Shown: positions 43,887 through 54,601 of the stretch, piece after piece
How positions within the stretch are numbered: the stretch's first letter is position 1
Layout: the number at the start of each line of letters is the position of its first letter
Origin: Micrococcaceae bacterium Sec5.8
GTDB lineage: Bacteria; Actinomycetota; Actinomycetes; Actinomycetales; Micrococcaceae
DNA: 64,000 nucleotides
Assembly: GCA_039636775.1 (NCBI GenBank)
Contig: CP143429.1
Coordinates: 2,728,001-2,792,000, forward strand
Direction: 5' to 3'
Made by a program: the position numbers and the translations under genes
The notes under the pieces: model-generated
What the model saw: the letters and a program-made list of their open reading frames with translations, nothing else
What the model was told of the DNA's origin: nothing
Database searches by the model: none

Positions 43887-44777
43887 ATGACCGACATTAA
43901 TGCGCAGAACAACGGCCGCGTGCCCGGCGGCTTTGCAGCCGACATTGCCACCGACCTTGCGTCGGGGCGGGCTGCCGACCTCTCTGAGGTGTATGCCCTG
44001 AATGCCGTGGACGACGCCGAGCGCGCGGCCATCGAGGCTCACATCGCCGTCGCCCCGCCGGCTGAACGGGACGCGTTCGATGAGCGCGTCCGGCAGACCC
44101 GGGAAACGCTGGCCACCAGCTTCACAGTGGAGGAAGAACCGCCGGCCGGCCTGCTGGACCGTATTCTGGCAGCCCTACCCGCCCAGGACGTGTCCGCCGC
44201 GCCGTATGGGCAACCGCGGCCCGGCATGCCGGCCGCTCCGCCGGTGGTGGCCCGGCCCGTCAGGGAGCCATCCGAACTTTCCGCCAGCGACGAACTCGGG
44301 GCGGCCCGGAGACGCCGCGAGGAGCGTCGCCGTCCGCAGGGAATGCGCAACTGGCTGGTGGGGGTGGCTGCTGCAGCTGCCATCGCGGTCGGTGGAGTCG
44401 GTGTCGGCGCCTATGTGGCGAACCAGAATGATCCGTTGAACCAGGTACTGCAGGCCAACGATATCCGCCGGGCCACGGTCGACGTCATCGGCGGCGGTAC
44501 GGCCACCGTGTCCGTGTCAAGCTCGAAGGACGCGATCGTCGTAAAGATGAACGATGTCCCGGCGCCGCCGGCCGGCAAGGTCTACCAGATGTGGCTCATC
44601 CCCAAGGATGGCTCGGCGCCCGTCTCCCAAGGCCTGATGGACGCGGAGGCGTTGTCCAAGCCGGCTGTCGTCAAGGGCATCAGCACCGCAGCGGCGCTCG
44701 GGATCACGGTGGAACCGGCCGGTGGCTCCGAATCGCCGACCATGCCGACAGTGGCGGCTGCACCGCTGAACGCCTAG
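43887..44777 (+). CDS. rskA: Anti-sigma-K factor RskA
   Basis: A 296-residue single-pass membrane protein. The cytoplasmic N-terminal domain (~1-150) contains LSEVYALNAVDDAERAAIEAHIAVAPPAERDAFDERV, a RskA/ChrR-type zinc-free anti-sigma helix bundle; one membrane helix follows (NWLVGVAAAAAIAVGGVGVGAYVA, ~155-178), then an extracytoplasmic C-terminal RskA domain (TVSVSSSKDAIVVKMNDVPAPPAGKVYQMWLIPKDGSAPVSQGLMDAEA). It holds SigK inactive at the membrane. The ATG follows the sigK stop by 1 bp, so the partners are cotranslated. A perfect 15-bp terminator follows. Confidence 0.93.
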   Translation: MTDINAQNNGRVPGGFAADIATDLASGRAADLSEVYALNAVDDAERAAIEAHIAVAPPAERDAFDERVRQTRETLATSFTVEEEPPAGLLDRILAALPAQDVSAAPYGQPRPGMPAAPPVVARPVREPSELSASDELGAARRRREERRRPQGMRNWLVGVAAAAAIAVGGVGVGAYVANQNDPLNQVLQANDIRRATVDVIGGGTATVSVSSSKDAIVVKMNDVPAPPAGKVYQMWLIPKDGSAPVSQGLMDAEALSKPAVVKGISTAAALGITVEPAGGSESPTMPTVAAAPLNA

Positions 44778-44799
44778 TTCCGGTAGATCGTCCAATAAC

Positions 44800-44844
44800 G
44801 CCGCGCAGGCCTTGTCCTCCTCTGGAGTTCAAGGCCTGCGCGGC
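44800..44844. terminator. Terminator between rskA and gntP
   Basis: A perfect 15-bp stem (GCCGCGCAGGCCTTG / CAAGGCCTGCGCGGC) with a 15-nt loop lies between the convergent rskA and gntP genes. It has a short pyrimidine tail on the plus strand and no strong T-tract; it may serve both directions. Confidence 0.75.
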
Positions 44845-44886
44845 TTCTGGCGTTTGAGGCCCGGTCCGGGCGCCGGCCGGATCCGG

Positions 44887-46338
44887 CTAGATGATGACCG
44901 AGAGCAGCATGATGAACCCGAAGCCCACCAGGGAAATCAGGGTCTCCATCACGGACCAGGTCTTGAAAGTCTGGCCGACGGTGAGTCCGAACAGCTCTTT
45001 CACCAGCCAGAACCCGGCGTCGTTGACATGCGAGAGGAACAGCGAGCCCGCGCCGATGGCGAGGGCCAGCAGCGCGGCGTGGGTCGGCGTGAGCGAGCTT
45101 GCCAGGGGCGCTACGATTCCCGCCGCCGTCACGGTGGCCACGGTGGCGGAGCCGGTGGCAAGGCGCAGTGCGACCGCCACGATGAAGCCCAGCAGGAGCA
45201 CGGACATGTTGGTGCCCTCAGCCCACTTCTTGACCGAGTTACCCACGCCGGCGCCGATCAGGGTCTGTTTGAAACCTCCGCCGGCACCTACGATCAGCAT
45301 GATCCCGGCGATGGGGGCCAGGCTGGCGCCGATCTTGCTGGTGATCTTGTTGCCTGTGAACCCCACCGCATACCCAAACGTGAAGATGGCCAGCAGCACG
45401 GCCAGAGTCATGGCGACCAGGGGCTGGCCGACAAAATCGAAGAACGTCCGGATCCACGGTGCAGTGGCGGCCTCGGGCCACATGATGTCGCCGACGGCTT
45501 TGAGGAGCATGAGCACCACCGGGAAAATGATGGTCAGCAGCGTCACGAGGAAGCTCGGCGGGCGTTTGACGCCGTCCATGTCCGCTCCGTGCTGTGTGTC
45601 AATGCCGCCGGCGACAGCAGGCGCCCCCACAGGAACCCACGTGGCAGCTAACCGGGAGAACAACGGCCCGCAGATGATAACCGTGGGGACGGCGACCAGA
45701 AGGCCCAAAGCCAATGTGGTCCCGAGTTCGGCCTTGACGGCGCTGATCGCGATCAAAGGTCCCGGGTGCGGGGGCACGAGTCCGTGCAGGACGGAAAGGC
45801 CGGCCAGGGCGGGAATGGCGATCCGCATCAGCGGCATTTTGGAGCGCTGCGTGACCAGGACGATGACCGGCAGCAACAGGACGAGCCCGATTTCGAAGAA
45901 CATCGGGAGGCCGATGATGACTGCGACGAGCGTGATCGCCCAGACCGTCCGTCTAGCGGCCCGTTTGCCCGTGGCCACCCCTGTGACCTCGTTCCCTGTG
46001 GCCTTGGCCAAGAGAGTGTCCACCACCCGGTTCGCGCCGCCGGAGTCCGCCAGCAGCTTGCCAAGCATGGCTCCGAGCGCTATCAGCAGCCCGACTTCCT
46101 TCAGGACTCCGCCCACCCCCTCTTCGAAGTTCTTGATGACCAGGCCCGGGTCCACGCCGGCGGCAAGGCCCACGAATGCCGACCCGAGAATGAGCGCGAG
46201 GAAAGGGTGGAGCTTGAACTTGGTGATCAGCACCACGATGAGTGCGATGCCCACGGCAGTGACCGCGAGAAGACGTGTGTCGAGGCCGGACCAGGCTTCG
46301 ATGGCAGCCGGAAACTGCAGGATGGAGAGGGAGTTCAC
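44887..46338 (-). CDS. gntP: Gluconate:H+ symporter GntP family
   Basis: A 483-residue inner-membrane transporter with about 12-14 hydrophobic segments. Family markers are VLITKFKLHPFLALILGSAFVGLAAGVDPG near the N-terminus, VGVAP-like LIALGAMLGKLLADSGGANRVVDTLL, and LVPPHPGPLIAI. It imports gluconate with protons. It follows gntK by 44 bp in the same operon, so uptake and phosphorylation are coupled. GTG start at 46338 with AGGAA upstream. Convergent with sigK-rskA. Confidence 0.93.
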   Translation of the reverse strand: MNSLSILQFPAAIEAWSGLDTRLLAVTAVGIALIVVLITKFKLHPFLALILGSAFVGLAAGVDPGLVIKNFEEGVGGVLKEVGLLIALGAMLGKLLADSGGANRVVDTLLAKATGNEVTGVATGKRAARRTVWAITLVAVIIGLPMFFEIGLVLLLPVIVLVTQRSKMPLMRIAIPALAGLSVLHGLVPPHPGPLIAISAVKAELGTTLALGLLVAVPTVIICGPLFSRLAATWVPVGAPAVAGGIDTQHGADMDGVKRPPSFLVTLLTIIFPVVLMLLKAVGDIMWPEAATAPWIRTFFDFVGQPLVAMTLAVLLAIFTFGYAVGFTGNKITSKIGASLAPIAGIMLIVGAGGGFKQTLIGAGVGNSVKKWAEGTNMSVLLLGFIVAVALRLATGSATVATVTAAGIVAPLASSLTPTHAALLALAIGAGSLFLSHVNDAGFWLVKELFGLTVGQTFKTWSVMETLISLVGFGFIMLLSVII

Positions 46339-46382
46339 AAGGTGTTCCTAGCTGGAATGTCGGTGCTGGACGTGGCGACGGA

Positions 46383-46916
46383 CTACGGCGTCGCGGCATC
46401 GCTGGCGGCGAGGTGCAGCCGGTCGATGATCTCCTGCGCTTCGTCCGCAGGCGCCAGGCTGACGCTGAGGTTGATGAAGTTTTCCTCCCCGGTCGGCGCT
46501 TCGAGCGCCTCGAACTGGGACTCGAGCAGGGCCGGGGGCATGAAATGCCCGTGCCGGGCCGCAAGCCGGTCCGAGATCCGCTCCTTGCTGCCATCGAGGA
46601 ACACGAACACCACGCCCTCCCCGCGCAGGACGTCCCGGTAGCGCTTCTTGAGCGCCGAACAGGTGACGACGCCGGGGGTTCCGGATGCGGTGTGCTGCCG
46701 GATCCAGCCGGCGATACTCTCCAACCACGGCCAGCGGTCCTCGTCGGTCAACGGCTGCCCGGCATGCATCTTTGCCACATTGGACGCGGGATGCAGGTCA
46801 TCGCCTTCGGCAAAGTCCCAGCCCAGACGGCTGGCCAACAGACCGGCGACCGTCGATTTACCCGACCCGGAGACGCCCATGATGACCAGTACGGGGTGCT
46901 GCGCAGTCTTCGCCAT
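46383..46916 (-). CDS. gntK: Gluconokinase
   Basis: A 177-residue P-loop kinase of the GntK family that converts gluconate plus ATP to 6-phosphogluconate for the pentose phosphate pathway. Walker A is GVSGSGKSTVAGLLA (~15-29), followed by FAEGDDLHPASNVAKMHAGQPLTDEDRWPWL and VVTCSALKKRYRDVLR, all diagnostic. ATG at 46916 with GAGGAAGG upstream. It is the first gene of a gntK-gntP operon, and an inverted repeat lies in its promoter region. Confidence 0.95.
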   Translation of the reverse strand: MAKTAQHPVLVIMGVSGSGKSTVAGLLASRLGWDFAEGDDLHPASNVAKMHAGQPLTDEDRWPWLESIAGWIRQHTASGTPGVVTCSALKKRYRDVLRGEGVVFVFLDGSKERISDRLAARHGHFMPPALLESQFEALEAPTGEENFINLSVSLAPADEAQEIIDRLHLAASDAATP

Positions 46917-46935
46917 TAAAGCCTGCCTTCCTCAA

Positions 46936-46950
46936 TTAAATATGATTTAA
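46936..46950 (-). promoter_or_regulatory. Candidate operator upstream of gntK-gntP
   Basis: TTAAAT-ATG-ATTTAA is a perfect 6-3-6 inverted repeat 20 bp before the gntK start, in the only AT-rich patch of this otherwise GC-rich region. The size and place suit a gluconate-responsive GntR- or LacI-type repressor. No regulator gene is adjacent, so the cognate protein is not known. Confidence 0.45.
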
Positions 46951-46990
46951 ACAGAGGCCAGCTTATGGGAGAGGGCGGCAGGGGGCAACA

Positions 46991-47770
46991 CTAGAACCCG
47001 GCGATGGTGCCGGGGCCGTTGACAGCTACGACATGAAAGGCCTCGGCGCTCCGGCCCGATGGCAGGTTGGCCCGCTCCGCGGTGCGGAGCATCAGTCCCC
47101 GAACGGTGCGGTCCATGGCCTCAAGATCAGGATGCTGGCTGACATGGACATGGATCGCGGCGAGCTTGGCCTCTACGTGGTCGGTGACATCCATGACGTG
47201 GTTGTCCCGCTCATCCGGCCCCGCGAAGAGCCACAACCACGGCAGCTTGTAGGCCTCCAGCCCGGCCTCGGCGAGCTCCGGATAAGCGAACGGATTCTCC
47301 AGCGCCGGATAGACCGCACGGGTCACGGCCTCCCCCACCGCCAAGTGGTCCGGATGGCTCTTTTGGATCCGCGCCCAGTTCCGTTCCGGGTGCATGGAAA
47401 GCACGACGTCGGGCCGCAGCATGCGGATCAGCCGCACGACGTCGCGAATCACGCTGTGTGAGGCCTCGAGGTATCCGTCGCGCTCATGCAGGTAGTGGAT
47501 GTCCGTCACCCCGACGAGGGCGGCGGCGCGGCGTTGTTCCTCAATCCGGAGCCGGGCAATCTCGTCCCGCTGGCCGGGGTCGAACCCTCCCGCGTCACCG
47601 TCGGTCATGATGCAGTAGCTGACCTGCACCCCTGCAGCGGTCCAGGCGGCGATTGTGCCGGCGGCGCCGAAATCGAGGTCGTCAGGATGGGCAGCAAAAC
47701 AAAGCACCCGTTCGATCCGGTGGTGGGCCGGATCGAACGGGCTTTGTGCCAGGGCGGCGGAGGAGTTCAA
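46991..47770 (-). CDS. PIG-L family (LmbE/MshB-like) deacetylase
   Basis: A 259-residue zinc-dependent N-deacetylase-like protein. The AHPDDLDFG motif (~28-36) supplies two zinc ligands and the catalytic Asp, and the downstream SHPDH (~138-142) supplies the third ligand. MshB (mycothiol synthesis) and mycothiol-conjugate amidase Mca are relatives; GlcNAc-linked substrates are usual. This length and the DAGGFDPGQRDEIARLRIEEQRRAAALVGV segment fit the family, but I cannot tell which substrate. The TTG start at 47770 lies 4 bp after the etfA stop, so it is probably read from the etf transcript. Confidence 0.88.
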   Translation of the reverse strand: MNSSAALAQSPFDPAHHRIERVLCFAAHPDDLDFGAAGTIAAWTAAGVQVSYCIMTDGDAGGFDPGQRDEIARLRIEEQRRAAALVGVTDIHYLHERDGYLEASHSVIRDVVRLIRMLRPDVVLSMHPERNWARIQKSHPDHLAVGEAVTRAVYPALENPFAYPELAEAGLEAYKLPWLWLFAGPDERDNHVMDVTDHVEAKLAAIHVHVSQHPDLEAMDRTVRGLMLRTAERANLPSGRSAEAFHVVAVNGPGTIAGF

Positions 47771-47774
47771 GAGC

Positions 47775-48728
47775 TCAGCCCCGGCGCTTCTTGATTTCTT
47801 CGGTGGCCTGCGGAAGAACCTGGAACAGGTCCCCCACGATGCCGAAGTCGGCGATCTCGAAAATGGGTGACTCCGCGTCCTTGTTCACGGCGACGATCAC
47901 TTTGGCGGTCTGCATGCCGGCCTTTTGCTGGATGGCCCCGGATATTCCCGCAGAGATATACAGCTGCGGTGAAACGGTCTTGCCGGTTTGGCCGACCTGC
48001 GCGTCGTGGCCGATCCAGCCGGCGTCAGTTGCGGCACGGGAGGCGCCGATCGCTGCGCCCAGGGCATCGGCGAGGTCTTCGAGGGGGCCGAAATTGCCGT
48101 CGACGCCCCGGCCGCCAGCCACGATGATCCGCGCCTCCGCGAGGTCAGGGCGGCCGCTGGCGGGCTTCTCATTGCGGGCCGTGATCCTGGCTGACGCCGC
48201 AGCGGCGGTGTCCGGCACCCGGACGGTGGAGGTGACCGGGGCCGTGCCGGTAACCGCGGGTTCCGGGGTGACGCTGTTGGCCTTAACTGTCAGGACAGTG
48301 ACCGGCGTCGTGGCCTTGGCAGCGGTGGTGTACGAACCTGCCAGCACGGATTTGTGCGCCGTGCCGTCCGGGTCCACTGCGACGACGTCGGTGATGACCC
48401 CGGCACCGAGTTTAATGCCGAGCCTGGCAGCGACTTCGCGGGCTTCTGCCGAGTTCTCGGTCAGGACGATGGTGGCATCGGCCGTCTGCACGGCTGCTGC
48501 CAGGTAGGAGGCCTTCGGGCCGACGAGGTAGTCATTCAGGTCCGCAGCGGAGGGCCGGTACAGGGATTGAACCCCGTAGGCGCCCAGGGCCGCTGCGACG
48601 TCGTCGTGCAGTTCACCGTTCAGCGCGACCGCCGGTTCGCCCAAAGACCGGGCAATGGTGAGCAGTTCCAGACTGGACTTCTTGAGGACCTGGCCCGGGT
48701 TGTCAATGAATACGAGTACTTTTGCCAT
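47775..48728 (-). CDS. etfA: Electron transfer flavoprotein, alpha subunit
   Basis: A 317-residue FAD-binding subunit. The N-terminal ETF domain (KVLVFIDNPGQVLKKSSLELLTIARSLG) is followed by the FAD-binding C-terminal half: GGRGVDGNFGPLEDLADALGAAIGASRAATDAGWIGHDAQVGQTGKTVSPQLYISAGISGAIQQKAGM (the signature of EtfA, ~195-265). EtfAB accepts electrons from acyl-CoA and other dehydrogenases and passes them to the quinone pool. It follows etfB by 14 bp, and the PIG-L gene follows by 4 bp. ATG at 48728 with AAGGGG upstream. Confidence 0.96.
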   Translation of the reverse strand: MAKVLVFIDNPGQVLKKSSLELLTIARSLGEPAVALNGELHDDVAAALGAYGVQSLYRPSAADLNDYLVGPKASYLAAAVQTADATIVLTENSAEAREVAARLGIKLGAGVITDVVAVDPDGTAHKSVLAGSYTTAAKATTPVTVLTVKANSVTPEPAVTGTAPVTSTVRVPDTAAAASARITARNEKPASGRPDLAEARIIVAGGRGVDGNFGPLEDLADALGAAIGASRAATDAGWIGHDAQVGQTGKTVSPQLYISAGISGAIQQKAGMQTAKVIVAVNKDAESPIFEIADFGIVGDLFQVLPQATEEIKKRRG

Positions 48729-48742
48729 GGTGTGCGATCCCC

Positions 48743-49543
48743 TTAAAGCATCTTCTGGGCGGCCAGGAAGTCAACCAGCTTGATGCCGGCGTCCCCCTCG
48801 TCGGTGATGATGGTTCCGGCGGTGCGCGCCGGGCGCGCCTCAGCGGATTCGACGGCGGTCCAGGAGCCGGATGGCCCAACTTGCGACGGGTCAACGCCGA
48901 TGTCGGCGAGGCCCAGGGTGGTGATCGTTTTCTTCTTGGCCGCCATGATGCCCTTGAAATTCGGGTACCGGGGGTCATTGATCTGGTCCGTGACCGAGAC
49001 GAGTGCAGGCAGCGTCGCTTCGACGGTCTCCGCGTGGGCATCGCCGTCGCGCCGGGCGGTGAGCCGGGTGCCATCGAGTTCCAGGGACGAGGCGAAGGTG
49101 ACCTGCGGCAGGTCCAACCGTTCCGCCAGCTGGGCCGGCACCAGCGAAGTTTCGCCGTCGGTGGAGGCCATGCCGGTGAGGACAAGGTCCACCGGTGTTT
49201 CCGCGCCGAGGTGGCGGACGGCTGCGGCCAGCGCCAGTGAGGTGGCTGCGGCGTCGGAGCCGGCGAGCGCCTGGTCCATGAGGTGGACGCCCTCGGTGGC
49301 GCCGATCTGCAGGGACTTCTTCACGGCGTTGACCGCGCCGGCCGGGCCCATGCTCAGGGCGATGACCTTGTGGCCGGCCGCTTCCCCGCCGCGGGCCTCG
49401 ATCAGCTGCAGGGCCGCCTCGAGGGCGTATTCGTCGAGTTCGGACAGGATGCTTTCGGTGCGGTCCGTTGTGTTCGCCTCGCCGGTGAGGTGCCGGTCGA
49501 ACTGGGCGTCCGGGACGTGTTTGACCAGCACAATGATCTTCAA
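48743..49543 (-). CDS. etfB: Electron transfer flavoprotein, beta subunit
   Basis: A 266-residue AMP-binding subunit of ETF. It starts KIIVLVKHVPDAQFDRHL and has the family signature region MASTDGETSLVPAQLAERLDLPQVTFASSLELDG and VTDQINDPRYPNFKGIMAAKKKTI. I prefer the TTG at 49543 because the protein then begins with the conserved first strand and GAAGAG lies just upstream; a GTG at 49555 is also in frame. First gene of the etfB-etfA-PIG-L cluster, equivalent to Rv3029c-Rv3028c in mycobacteria. Confidence 0.94.
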   Translation of the reverse strand: MKIIVLVKHVPDAQFDRHLTGEANTTDRTESILSELDEYALEAALQLIEARGGEAAGHKVIALSMGPAGAVNAVKKSLQIGATEGVHLMDQALAGSDAAATSLALAAAVRHLGAETPVDLVLTGMASTDGETSLVPAQLAERLDLPQVTFASSLELDGTRLTARRDGDAHAETVEATLPALVSVTDQINDPRYPNFKGIMAAKKKTITTLGLADIGVDPSQVGPSGSWTAVESAEARPARTAGTIITDEGDAGIKLVDFLAAQKML

Positions 49544-49692
49544 TGTCTCTTCCACTGTGTTTACAGCAGCCTTCCATGCGGGTGGACAGCCAGCCGGGTG
49601 GGGTCGTGGCCGCGAAGCGCCCGGCGTGCCGGGTTGCTCCTAGCTAACCATATCGGGGAGCGCAGGCGCGGGCAGGTTGCGCAGCACGGCAA

Positions 49693-49726
49693 GGGCCGGG
49701 CGGCACCTGGTGGCGCTGCCCGGCCC
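49693..49726. terminator. Hairpin between etfB and the HtrA-like gene
   Basis: GGGCCGGGCGGC / GCTGCCCGGCCC, a 12-bp stem with one wobble and a 10-nt loop, lies in the 253-bp gap between the etfB start and the HtrA-like stop. It probably marks the 3' end of the HtrA-like mRNA (minus strand); there is no clear T-tract. The remaining bases of this gap hold the etfB promoter and no gene. Confidence 0.5.
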
Positions 49727-49796
49727 GAGGGACGTGCCGGCTTTCTTTTGCTGGTCCTGCCGCTTTAACTACTGATCTGTTTCTGCTGCTCTGTTT

Positions 49797-51335
<1,539 letters not shown>

Positions 51336-51631
51336 AAGACTTCCTTTCATCCTCGTCTGCATTAACTATGGACGATCACACTGATACTAGAGCGCACGTT
51401 TGCTGGGAGGTTGCTGGAGGTTTGGCATCACCTTTGGGGGCGCCACCGCAACCGCCTCAGCGCTTTTCGCTGGTGGCATATTCCCGCCGGTAGACGGTGT
51501 ATTTGGTGCACCATAGAATCAACGGGAATTGCCACAGCGACCTGCGGCTTTACATCTGCGTGGGGGCGCTGGCGCATTCTGTGACGACCGGTTCGGCCTG
51601 AACTGGTCGCAGAAGTGCTGAAGGGTTGCAC

Positions 51632-53665
51632 ATGCGGTCTACGTATAAACGTCTCCTCGCGGTTCTGGGCGTCGCCGGACTTCTGGCACTCCCTGCCGCT
51701 CCGGCCCTCGCTGAAGATCCGGTGGCTCTCGACCCCGTCACGAAGGTTGTCGATTCCGCCGGAGTGCTGGGCGGCCAGCGCGGTGACGTGGAGCAGGCCA
51801 TCAAGCAGCTGGGCTCCGACCACGCCATGACCTACCACGTCGTGTACGTCAAGAAATTCGAGAACCCCACGGACCGCGTTGCCTGGGCCAATGCTGTTGC
51901 GGAAAAAGCAAGCCTCGGCGCGAATGCCATGCTGCTGACGGTAGCCACGGACACCCGGCAGTACCAGCTGAGCAAGCCATCCAACAGCAAGATCACCAAC
52001 GCCCAGCGCGACACTATCGTCTCCAGCGCCATTGATCCGAACCTCCGCAACGGGGACTATGCGAAGGCCGCCATCGACAGCGCGGCAGCCATCGGTGACG
52101 CCGCCGGCGGAGGCAAGGGCACCGTGCCGTCAGAGGGCGGCGCCGGCAACGCCGTCCTCGTTGGCGTCGGAGTCGTCGCGGCCGGCGGCGCGGGCGCGTA
52201 CCTGTTCCTGCGCAACCGCAGGAGGAAGGCAGCCGCGGGAACCGGCAGGGAAAATGGTCCGCAGGGCGCGGAGCTGGATCCGCTCGCGGGCCTCACCGTC
52301 GAGGAACTGCGCCGCAAGAGCGGCTCACTGCTGATCGAGGCCGACGACGCCATCAAGTCCAGTGAGCAGGAGCTCGGCTTCGCGCAGGCGCAGTACGGCG
52401 ATACTGCCGTCGGGAACTTCACCAAGGCCCTGCAGGACGCCAAAGGCCACATGTCGGAATCCTTCAAACTGCAGCAACAGCTCGATGACCACATCCCGGA
52501 TACCGAAGAGCAGCAACGCTCCTGGCTCGGTGAGATCATCCGCCGTTCCGAGGCGGCCCTTACCTCCCTCCGGGAGCAGAAAGCGGACTTCGATTCGCTC
52601 CGCGAGCTGGAAAAGAACGCCCCGCAGGCGTTGGCTGCGGTCCGCGCCGGAGCTGCCGAGGCGCAAGCCAGGATCGCCAGCGCCGAGCAGTCGCTCTCGG
52701 AGTTGCGCGCCAAGTACGCCGAGAGCGCTCTCGTGCAAGTGGGCGACAACATCAACCAGGCCAAGGAGCGTCTTGATTTTGTGCAAAACGCCTCGGACGC
52801 GGCCCAGGACAAGCTCAGCGCCGGCGAGGCAAGCCTGGCCGCCGTCGCCGTGCGGGCCGCGGAAGAGAGCCTGCACCAGACCAACGTGCTGATCAGTGCC
52901 ATCACCAAGGTGGCCGGAAACCTGGACGAGGCGCGAAACGGACTGGAGTCCGCCGTCGTCGACACCTCCCAGGACCTGGCACAGGCCCGGGCGATTATCC
53001 AGTCCGGGGCGCACCCGGAACTCGCCGGACCGGTTGCCGCGGTGGAGGCCGCACTGGCGCGGGTCAAAGCCGAAATCCAGGCAGGAAAAATTGACCCGAT
53101 CGCCACCTTGGAGCGGGTCGGGACGGCGCACCAGTCATTGGACGGGGCCCTGTCCGGGATCCGTGACCAGCAGGAGCAGGCGCGCCGCGCGCAGGCGTCC
53201 CTGCAGCAGACCATCATGTCGGCACAGGCTCAGATCAGTGCCACCTCGGACTACATCACCGCCCGCCGCGGCGGCGTGGGGACCGAGGCCAGGACCCGGC
53301 TGGCGGAATCCCAGCGGAACCTGGACTACGCATTGTCCATTTCCCGCAACGACCCTGTTACTGCCCTGCAGTACGCGCAACAGGCCCACACCCTTGCGGC
53401 CCAGGCAGCGCAGCTGGCCCAGTCCGATGTCGATCACTTCGGCGGCTACGCCAACCAGGGCTACGGCCGCGGGGGAATGTTTGGAGGCGGCGGCGGCGGG
53501 GGCCTTGGCGGTGCCATCCTCGGCGGCATCCTGATTAATTCCATCCTCAACGGCGGTGGTGGAGGCGGCTGGGGCGGCGGCGGGGACTCCGGCGGCGGCT
53601 TCGGCGGCGGAGGGGACGCCGGCGGCGGCTGGGGCGGGGACGGCGGCGGCGGCGGCGACTTCTGA
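51632..53665 (+). CDS. TPM-domain membrane protein with coiled coil and Gly-rich tail
   Basis: A 677-residue protein with a signal peptide (LLAVLGVAGLLALPAAPALA, ~10-29), a TPM_phosphatase domain (~32-150: VTKVVDSAGVLGGQRGDVEQAI, MLLTVATDTRQYQLS), a membrane helix (AVLVGVGVVAAGGAGAYLFLR), a long helical, coiled-coil-like region rich in Ala, Glu and Gln (~215-590), and a C-terminal glycine-rich tail of about 60 residues with many GGG runs. TPM proteins are envelope-associated and of unclear catalytic role. ATG at 51632 follows AAGGG by 6 nt. pspA follows after 150 bp in the same direction, so a shared envelope function is likely. Confidence 0.87.
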   Translation: MRSTYKRLLAVLGVAGLLALPAAPALAEDPVALDPVTKVVDSAGVLGGQRGDVEQAIKQLGSDHAMTYHVVYVKKFENPTDRVAWANAVAEKASLGANAMLLTVATDTRQYQLSKPSNSKITNAQRDTIVSSAIDPNLRNGDYAKAAIDSAAAIGDAAGGGKGTVPSEGGAGNAVLVGVGVVAAGGAGAYLFLRNRRRKAAAGTGRENGPQGAELDPLAGLTVEELRRKSGSLLIEADDAIKSSEQELGFAQAQYGDTAVGNFTKALQDAKGHMSESFKLQQQLDDHIPDTEEQQRSWLGEIIRRSEAALTSLREQKADFDSLRELEKNAPQALAAVRAGAAEAQARIASAEQSLSELRAKYAESALVQVGDNINQAKERLDFVQNASDAAQDKLSAGEASLAAVAVRAAEESLHQTNVLISAITKVAGNLDEARNGLESAVVDTSQDLAQARAIIQSGAHPELAGPVAAVEAALARVKAEIQAGKIDPIATLERVGTAHQSLDGALSGIRDQQEQARRAQASLQQTIMSAQAQISATSDYITARRGGVGTEARTRLAESQRNLDYALSISRNDPVTALQYAQQAHTLAAQAAQLAQSDVDHFGGYANQGYGRGGMFGGGGGGGLGGAILGGILINSILNGGGGGGWGGGGDSGGGFGGGGDAGGGWGGDGGGGGDF

Positions 53666-53815
53666 CCGGGAGTCCGGCCACCTACCGGGCCCGACAGGGA
53701 GGGCCCTACAGACTAGGCGCCGCGGGATACTTTCCCGGCCGGCGGATAGAAGCGGTACATTTCACTGTTCACCGAAATTCAGTGGAAACCACTGAGCAGG
53801 ACGAAAGGTAACACC

Positions 53816-54601
53816 ATGAAGCAGTCCATTTTCGGCCGCATGGCGCAGCTGGCGAAGGCCAACATCAATTCCCTGCTGGATCAGGCAGAGGACCCGCAGA
53901 AGATGCTGGACCAGATGGTCCGGGACTACACCAACAACATCGCCGAGGCGGAGTCCGCCGTCGCGCAGACCATCGGCAATCTGCGGATGCTGCAGGATGA
54001 CTACAACGAGGACATCAAGAACGCCCAGGACTGGGGCAAGAAAGCCCTGGCTGCGTCCCGCAAAGCCGATGAATACCGCTCCAAAGGCGACTCCGCCGAC
54101 GCTGAGAAGTTCGACAACCTGGCCAAAGTAGCGCTCCAGCGCCAGATGTCCGCGGAGAACGAGGCCAAGTCCGCTGAGCCGAGCATCGCCTCCCAGACCG
54201 AGGTCGTGGACAAGCTCAAGCATGGCCTGGACCAGATGAAGGGTAAGCTCAACGAGCTCACCAGCAAGCGCAACGAGCTGGTGGCCCGCTCCAAGACGGC
54301 TGCGGCGCAGAGCCAGGTGCACGACGCCCTGAAGAGCATCGATTTCATGGACCCGACATCCGAGGTGGGCCGCTTCGAGGAAAAAATCCGCCGCGAGGAG
54401 GCCAAGGTCCGCGGCCAGCAGGAACTTTCAGCCTCAAGCCTTGACGCCCAGTTCAACTCACTGGAGGACCTTGGCGAACAGACCGAGATCGAGGCCAGGC
54501 TTGCCGCGCTGAAGTCCGGCGGCGCCCCTGCCGCCATTGGCGCCGGTGAGGGCCGGACCGCCGGCTCCACGGTCGACGAAGCGGACTTCGACAAGCTGTA
54601 A
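53816..54601 (+). CDS. pspA: PspA/IM30-family protein
   Basis: A 261-residue coiled-coil protein of the PspA/Vipp1 (ESCRT-III-like) family. The N-terminal MKQSIFGRMAQLAKANINSLLDQAEDPQKMLDQMVRDYTNNIAEAESAVAQTIGN is the signature; helical heptads continue to ~190, and the C-terminal ~60 residues are less ordered. PspA binds the inner face of stressed membranes and helps keep the proton gradient. ATG preceded by AAAGG 7 nt upstream. Downstream of the TPM protein; the gap of 150 bp contains a GC-rich inverted repeat (GGGCCC ... GGGCCC around 53687-53705) and could hold a promoter. Confidence 0.95.
   Translation: MKQSIFGRMAQLAKANINSLLDQAEDPQKMLDQMVRDYTNNIAEAESAVAQTIGNLRMLQDDYNEDIKNAQDWGKKALAASRKADEYRSKGDSADAEKFDNLAKVALQRQMSAENEAKSAEPSIASQTEVVDKLKHGLDQMKGKLNELTSKRNELVARSKTAAAQSQVHDALKSIDFMDPTSEVGRFEEKIRREEAKVRGQQELSASSLDAQFNSLEDLGEQTEIEARLAALKSGGAPAAIGAGEGRTAGSTVDEADFDKL

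Noticed and set aside
44891..46351. 486-codon plus-strand frame opposite gntP
   Set aside because: Antisense to GntP and without membrane segments or motifs of its own.
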